Shown here: piece after piece, positions 59,884-64,000 of the stretch
Numbering within the stretch: position 1 is the first letter of the stretch
Layout: each line of letters opens with the position of its first letter
The notes under the pieces: model-generated
What the model saw: only the letters and a program-made list of their open reading frames with translations
Told to the model about the DNA's origin: nothing
The model's database searches: none
Program-made: the position numbers and the translations under genes
DNA from: Bacteroidota bacterium
GTDB taxonomy: Bacteria > Bacteroidota > Bacteroidia > Chitinophagales > BACL12
Reading direction: 5' to 3'
Assembly: GCA_029571985.1 (NCBI GenBank)
Contig: JAKQVC010000049.1
Location: 52,729-116,728 of the forward strand
Length of the DNA: 64,000 bases

Positions 59884-61128
59884 ATGGCAGACGAAATTCA
59901 ATCCATAAAACAACGATTTGGCATAATTGGCAATGCGCCGGGACTAAACTATGCCCTGAGTATTGCTGCACGTGTGGCGCCAACCAACCTGACCGTGCTC
60001 ATTACGGGTGAGAGTGGGGTAGGAAAGGAAATCTTTTCACAGATTATCCATCAGTTTTCAACGCGAAAGCACGGACCTTTTATTGCCGTAAACTGTGGTG
60101 CCATTCCGGAAGGAACCATCGATTCTGAACTGTTTGGCCACGTGAAGGGCGCTTTTACCAATGCCGTCGACGAACGAAAAGGCTATTTTGAAACCGTAAA
60201 CGGGGGCACCATTTTTTTAGATGAGGTGGGTGAGCTGCCTCTCGGTACACAAGCCAGATTGCTGCGCGTATTGGAAGCCGGTGAATTTATACGGGTAGGT
60301 AGCTCTAAAGTGCAGAAAACCGATGTGCGCGTAGTTGCAGCTACCAACGTGGATCTGCACCGCAATATCGCTGAAGGCAAGTTTCGGGAAGATTTGTTCT
60401 ACCGACTGAATACCGTGCCTATTTCAGTGCCGGCACTGCGCGACAGAAAGGATGATATCCACCTGCTTTTCCGAAAATTTACCAGCGATTTCGCTGAAAA
60501 GTATAAAACCTCCTCCATTACACTGGATGCGGATGCCGTTGATATGCTATCTGCCTATGGATGGCCTGGAAATATCCGCGAACTCAAAAATATTGCTGAA
60601 CAGGTTTCCGTTTTGTCGACTGATAAAATGGTAACAGGTGCAGTATTATCCCGTTTTTTGCCTCAGACCCGAAATTCGGCTTTGCCTATGCTGTCCAACC
60701 AGCATGCAGGCTCAGATTTTACCGAACGTGAGTTGTTGTACAAAGTGCTGTTCGATATGAAACAGGACCTTAACGACCTGAAACGCTTTGTACTCAATAT
60801 GGCGGAGGCAAACCAGCTGAAAACGGATGTAGCAATGTCTAATTCCCTGTTTGAAACCAACGGACATGCGGAAATGCCCAACCATCAACCCGTTTTTCCT
60901 ACCGAAATCGTAACGAAACAACCGGTAGTGATTAATACACCGCATTCGGCATCGCCCCAGGTACACGAAGTAGTTGAAGAATCACTTTCGCTCCTGGATA
61001 AGGAAAAAGAGCTTATTCTGAAGGCTTTGGCTAAACATAAAGGAAAACGCAAGGACGCGGCACTGGATCTGGGCATCTCAGAACGCACCCTGTATCGAAA
61101 AATTAAAGAATACGACATTGATGAGTAA
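59884..61128 (+). CDS. Sigma-54-type AAA+ transcriptional regulator with GAFTNA loop
   Basis: A 414-residue protein lacking a receiver domain. AAA+ domain (about 12-245): Walker A 'GESGVGKE' (42-49), L1 loop 'GAFTNA' (89-94) where sigma-54 activators have GAFTGA, Walker B 'IFLDEVGELP', 'AATNVDL', and R-finger region. A linker of low conservation (about 265-355) is followed by a Fis-type helix-turn-helix ('HKGKRKDAALDLGISERTLYRKIKEY'). The loop change at Asn93 could alter sigma-54 coupling. It lies between miaB and the LptE-like gene, a conserved Bacteroidota order. Confidence 0.9.
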   Translation: MADEIQSIKQRFGIIGNAPGLNYALSIAARVAPTNLTVLITGESGVGKEIFSQIIHQFSTRKHGPFIAVNCGAIPEGTIDSELFGHVKGAFTNAVDERKGYFETVNGGTIFLDEVGELPLGTQARLLRVLEAGEFIRVGSSKVQKTDVRVVAATNVDLHRNIAEGKFREDLFYRLNTVPISVPALRDRKDDIHLLFRKFTSDFAEKYKTSSITLDADAVDMLSAYGWPGNIRELKNIAEQVSVLSTDKMVTGAVLSRFLPQTRNSALPMLSNQHAGSDFTERELLYKVLFDMKQDLNDLKRFVLNMAEANQLKTDVAMSNSLFETNGHAEMPNHQPVFPTEIVTKQPVVINTPHSASPQVHEVVEESLSLLDKEKELILKALAKHKGKRKDAALDLGISERTLYRKIKEYDIDE

Positions 61129-61633
61129 CCAATTACTTAGGTTGATATCAGGTATACTGGTTATCGGTATTCTGGGCGCTGCTTCCTGCAAGGTGTCGCT
61201 GAGCGGGCAACAGATTCCTCCGGATGTGAAGTCTATAACCATCAAATATTTCCCGAATCAGGCAGCACTCGTAGCACCGAGCTTAAGCCAGACATTTACC
61301 GAAGCGCTTAAGGACAAATTCCTGCAGGAATCGAACCTCGACCTTATTGTGGAAGGCGGCGATTGGGAACTTAGTGGCGCTATTGTGCGGTACGAAAGTA
61401 CACCAATTGCACCAACCGGAACTGAAACTACTGCGCTTAATCGGTTGACAATCAGCATAAAAGTGGACTTTATCTCACGTAAGAATGAAGCTGAAAACTG
61501 GACACAAACCTTTATGCGCTATGAAGATTACGAAAGCACATTAACTTTGAGCCAGGCTGAAGCTGATTTGCTTCCACGCCTCTCAACCCAAATTGCGGAT
61601 GATATTTTGCAGAAACTGACACAGAACTGGTAA
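61121..61633 (+). CDS. lptE: LptE-like lipoprotein
   Basis: A 170-residue protein starting at the ATG 61121, 8 nt inside the upstream gene (ATGAGTAA). Lipobox 'LGAASC'. 'GQQIPPDVKSITIKYFPNQAALVAPSLSQTFTEALKDKF' matches the LptE-type fold of Bacteroidota, with 'WELSGAIVRYE'. LptE plugs the LptD barrel for LPS insertion in the outer membrane. Its stop overlaps the next start by 1 nt (TAATG). Confidence 0.83.
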   Translation: MSNQLLRLISGILVIGILGAASCKVSLSGQQIPPDVKSITIKYFPNQAALVAPSLSQTFTEALKDKFLQESNLDLIVEGGDWELSGAIVRYESTPIAPTGTETTALNRLTISIKVDFISRKNEAENWTQTFMRYEDYESTLTLSQAEADLLPRLSTQIADDILQKLTQNW

Positions 61634-62739
61634 TGTTTACAGAGGAGTTCAATAAGATGATTACTGACCCGGCGCAGCTCGCAGCTCTGCCTCTCGGCGA
61701 TATTCGAGTCATCGCCGAACGGTACCCCTGGTGCCAGTCAGCACACATCCTGTTGGCTAAAAAACTGCATTTAAGCGATAGTCCGCTCTTCGACCAGCAG
61801 CTCCGCAAGGCGGCTATGATGACATTTGACAGAGAACAACTGCATCAATATATCCATGCAGAGGTTGGCAAACCGGTTGAAATGGTTGTAAACGAAGAGA
61901 AAAGTGTGCCACAGACCCACGAAACCGTGTTATTGGAAGAAGTTCATGTAGAGGAAAAAGTGTTAGAAATACAGCCTGAACCAACTCCGGAACCGATTCC
62001 TGAATCCATCCCGCAGCCTGAAGTTACTCCGGAAGAAGCACTGGCTGAAGAACAGGAAGCAGCTGAGCTGTTGCAGGAAATGATTGAAAGTATCCCGGAA
62101 ATAGTAACACCGGAGCCCGAATTCACTGAGGTGGATCAGGAGGAGGAAGAACGCATAGAAGCAGAAGCGATGCTGGCAGAAGACAATGCACTGGAAAACC
62201 TGGAAAACGCAATAGAACCCATCACAGAACAGGTAGTTGATATCCCTGAGATAGAAGAGCCGTTTATATTTGACTTACCGGCTTACGATATTGAAAGAGA
62301 ATTGGGCTCTCTGAAGGAAGAAGAAAAATTCACCCTACCACCAGTACCGGAAACCGAGGAAGCGGCAGCCAATACCGAGGTTTATACCGATTCTTTTGAG
62401 GGCTGGTTGATTCGGCTCAGCGGGAAGGGTAGTGGACGCATCGTTGAACAAAAGGCCTCTAATGCGCCTGTACGCGTGTATCTGCGCAAAAAACCTGCCG
62501 ATAACCAGGATCCGGCCGAGCATGCAGCCGATAAACTCATGAATGAGCATATTGCTGCCGAACTTGCCCGCAGAAGTATTCAGTTAGATAATGGATTAGT
62601 GAGTGAAACCTATGCCAGAATTCTGGTTATGCAGGGCAAATATTCCAAGGCAATGGAGATGTATCAAAAACTCAGTTTGCTAAAACCCCAAAAAAGCGAT
62701 TACTTTGCAGCCCTGATAGAACAGTTGAAAAAAAGATAA
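61633..62739 (+). CDS. Hypothetical protein with Glu/Pro-rich central region
   Basis: A 368-residue soluble protein. An N-terminal domain (1-70, 'ALPLGDIRVIAERYPWCQSAHILLAKKL'), a long acidic Glu/Pro-rich linker (80-250), and a C-terminal helical pair (about 320-368, 'ETYARILVMQGKYSKAMEMYQKLSLLKPQKSDYF') with a TPR-like motif. It sits between lptE and secG with 1-nt overlap and a 6-nt gap, an order preserved across many Bacteroidota, which suggests a function in envelope biogenesis or secretion. I do not recognise the family. Confidence 0.78.
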   Translation: MFTEEFNKMITDPAQLAALPLGDIRVIAERYPWCQSAHILLAKKLHLSDSPLFDQQLRKAAMMTFDREQLHQYIHAEVGKPVEMVVNEEKSVPQTHETVLLEEVHVEEKVLEIQPEPTPEPIPESIPQPEVTPEEALAEEQEAAELLQEMIESIPEIVTPEPEFTEVDQEEEERIEAEAMLAEDNALENLENAIEPITEQVVDIPEIEEPFIFDLPAYDIERELGSLKEEEKFTLPPVPETEEAAANTEVYTDSFEGWLIRLSGKGSGRIVEQKASNAPVRVYLRKKPADNQDPAEHAADKLMNEHIAAELARRSIQLDNGLVSETYARILVMQGKYSKAMEMYQKLSLLKPQKSDYFAALIEQLKKR

Positions 62740-62745
62740 ACAGAT

Positions 62746-63111
62746 ATGTTATTTACAGTAATAGTTATTATAGCCATCATTGCCGCAGTATTGCTCGGAT
62801 TAGTGGTTTTAGTTCAAAATCCAAAAGGCGGTGGCCTTTCCGGTTCATTTGGCGGTGCCGCAAACCAAATTTTTGGTTACAAGCGAACCACTGATGATAT
62901 TGAAAAAATTACCTGGGGATTGGTAATTGTCGTATTCGCTTTGTGTTTAAGCGCTGCAGCTATTAAACCGGCTGCCGAAGAAACAACTACACAGGGCTTA
63001 GGTGGTAAAGCTGACCGCTCAGCAGCAGTGCAGGGCGCTCCGGTTCAGTCTACAGACGGACAAGAATCAAGTGAAACACCTATTGAAACTGAAACACAGG
63101 AAACACCGTAA
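62746..63111 (+). CDS. secG: Preprotein translocase subunit SecG
   Basis: A 121-residue protein with two membrane helices ('FTVIVIIAIIAAVLLGLVVLVQNPKGGGLSGSFGG' and 'WGLVIVVFALCLSAAA') and a Gln/Ser/Glu-rich tail. The cytoplasmic loop 'QNPKGGGLSGSFGGAANQIFGYKRTTD' is diagnostic. SecG assists SecYEA in translocation. Last gene of the run, followed by a terminator. Confidence 0.93.
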   Translation: MLFTVIVIIAIIAAVLLGLVVLVQNPKGGGLSGSFGGAANQIFGYKRTTDDIEKITWGLVIVVFALCLSAAAIKPAAEETTTQGLGGKADRSAAVQGAPVQSTDGQESSETPIETETQETP

Positions 63112-63149
63112 GCGGTCATTTAACCTTATTTCGTTCCAAACGCATACAC

Positions 63150-63180
63150 AAAGGAGATTCCGAAAGGGTCTCCTTTATTT
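63150..63180. terminator. Bidirectional intrinsic terminator after secG
   Basis: AAAGGAGA (63150-63157) pairs with TCTCCTTT (63169-63176), with an inner CC/GG and GAAA loop (63162-63165), followed by a T-rich tract. It also overlaps the stop codon of the convergent DUF4294 gene. Confidence 0.7.
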
Positions 63181-63726
63181 TTTCTTATACTTGGCCTCGT
63201 ATTCCTGAATGATTAATTCTAATGAGGGATCATTTTCAGGATTATACCCTTCCTTGAGGTCGTATCCGTACAACTTGCTCAGATTATTCCACCAGAAGGC
63301 AGTACCGCCGCTTTTGACATCCTTCAGAATCGTATAAAGCGGTTTGCCCGTATTGCGCTCAATAATGTCAATGAGCACCTCTCCCTGCGACTTCGACAGC
63401 TTCTTCAACTTCGATTCAAACGTCACGCGTAGAGACTCTTCCAGGTCTTTTTTGTATTGCTTTTCATTGCGGTGATTGCTGAATTCGGCAGCCTCCAAAG
63501 CCTGAATGAGCTTCACGGCCGTATCGGCAATCGGGTATACTTTTTTGACGATTGACTCATACCGCGAATAATTATAATTATGCAATGGCCGGGTAGTCAC
63601 CATGAAACTATCCAGTTCCATGTAAAAAATGGTGTCCATGTCCGAATCACTGAACGGATCGCCAACCTGGGCACTCATTTGCTGGCAGGAAATACCAATG
63701 ACTAAAAGCAGGAGGAATGACTTCAT
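63175..63726 (-). CDS. DUF4294 family exported protein
   Basis: I use the ATG at 63726 (MKSFLLLLVIGISC, 183 residues), which places a signal peptide (1-20) at the N-terminus; the longer frame adds a 19-residue non-hydrophobic tail. 'NYSRYESIVKKVYPIADTAVKLIQAL' and 'RNTGKPLYTILKDVKSGGTAFWWNNLSKLYGYDLKEGYNP' are the DUF4294 blocks. Function unknown. It is 25 bp downstream of the partial gene at the window edge on the same strand. Confidence 0.87.
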   Translation of the reverse strand: MKSFLLLLVIGISCQQMSAQVGDPFSDSDMDTIFYMELDSFMVTTRPLHNYNYSRYESIVKKVYPIADTAVKLIQALEAAEFSNHRNEKQYKKDLEESLRVTFESKLKKLSKSQGEVLIDIIERNTGKPLYTILKDVKSGGTAFWWNNLSKLYGYDLKEGYNPENDPSLELIIQEYEAKYKKK

Positions 63727-63751
63727 AATGTAATCATAAGCAAAAGCCGTG

Positions 63752-64000
63752 CTACTTTTTAGGGAGCAGAACTTCAGAGTCAAATGTTTTATGGGTATGC
63801 GTCCAGGCTTTATCCAATTCTGAACGATAGGTTTTCAAAATATAGTCCGGAACACCGGTAAACGTGCTGTCAACCACCGGAAAAACGGTATGTACGCCAT
63901 TTTCAGGCAACTTGCCCCGGTAAACCCAGGTCGGCGTATACGCTGCCCGGTCAATATGTAATTTGCCTGTATGCAGGTTCTTCGTGATATCTAATTGCAG
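63752..64000 (-). CDS. C-terminal part of an unidentified protein, 5' end outside window
   Basis: The minus-strand frame is open from 64000 to a TAG at 63752-63754, encoding 82 residues ending 'FDSEVLLPKK'. No start codon is present, so the gene continues beyond the edge. The segment has a beta-rich appearance ('HIDRAAYTPTWVYRGKL', 'HTVFPVVDSTFTG') and I cannot assign a family. It is followed by DUF4294 after 25 nt, so the two are probably in one transcript. Confidence 0.65.
   Translation of the reverse strand: MQLDITKNLHTGKLHIDRAAYTPTWVYRGKLPENGVHTVFPVVDSTFTGVPDYILKTYRSELDKAWTHTHKTFDSEVLLPKK

Noticed and set aside
1..64000. CRISPR arrays, tRNA, rRNA, insertion sequences, prophage
   Set aside because: I looked for regular direct repeats, tRNA T-loop patterns, transposase and integrase motifs, and saw none.

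Overview
This window is a chromosomal segment of a Bacteroidota bacterium, most likely from the Chitinophagia/Saprospiria side of the phylum; I cannot name the genus. The evidence is: repeated TAnnTTTG -7 promoter elements, often with a TTG about 19-20 bp upstream; ribosome-binding sites that are mostly not Shine-Dalgarno-like; two proteins ending in type IX secretion (T9SS) sorting domains, one of them a gliding-motility-type C-terminus; a CxxxY-type CcmE; and the order miaB - sigma-54-type AAA+ regulator - LptE-like lipoprotein - hypothetical - secG. Coding density is high, genes are packed with short overlaps on both strands, and I saw no insertion sequence, prophage, CRISPR array, tRNA or rRNA.

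Layout. Positions 1-3035 hold two thioredoxin-fold paralogs (the first cut by the window edge) and a Kup potassium transporter. Positions 3025-12027 (minus) are a tightly packed run: acyl-CoA carboxylase beta subunit, GH20 beta-N-acetylhexosaminidase, Tat-exported glycosylasparaginase, CutC, GH2 beta-mannosidase and a PPP-family phosphatase. The three exported hydrolases match the three bonds in the Man-GlcNAc-GlcNAc-Asn core of N-glycoproteins. Positions 12099-14396 hold the 4.5S SRP RNA, a transaldolase-family enzyme, and a CPA2 antiporter whose leader folds into a strong two-stem RNA. Positions 14461-21768 hold a hypothetical exported protein, ornithine aminotransferase, ccmE-ccmF, a DUF2520 Rossmann protein, ferredoxin-iscX and a UbiA prenyltransferase.

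Positions 21770-32179 are mostly housekeeping: Maf, a class V aminotransferase, a deoxynucleoside kinase with a Lys/Ala-rich tail, trpS, gatC, an ABC ATPase, cobalamin adenosyltransferase, a DUF2795 protein, queA, a MacB-like permease, a heptose-7-phosphate kinase and a class I aminotransferase. Positions 32253-44633 hold an aldehyde dehydrogenase, the two T9SS cargo proteins, a Tat-type metallophosphoesterase, a CoA-pyrophosphatase-type NUDIX hydrolase, a polyprenyl diphosphate synthase, and a soluble hybrid histidine kinase translationally coupled to a membrane-anchored receiver protein.

Positions 44679-49147 hold a SpoU methyltransferase, a LuxE-like adenylating protein, lipoproteins, and a minus-strand unit of lipoprotein - VTC-type polyphosphate polymerase - DUF4956 membrane protein - DUF2490 outer-membrane-like protein, which is the best candidate here for a poorly described system. 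Positions 49338-58374 include an M1 aminopeptidase, a DUF937-like protein, threonine aldolase, rhomboid protease, RlmH, a small haem lipoprotein, signal peptidase I with an N-terminal membrane extension, and a GT39-like glycosyltransferase. Positions 58441-64000 hold miaB, an AAA+ regulator with a GAFTNA loop, the LptE-like protein, a Glu-rich protein, SecG, a DUF4294 protein, and the 3' end of a further minus-strand gene that runs off the edge.
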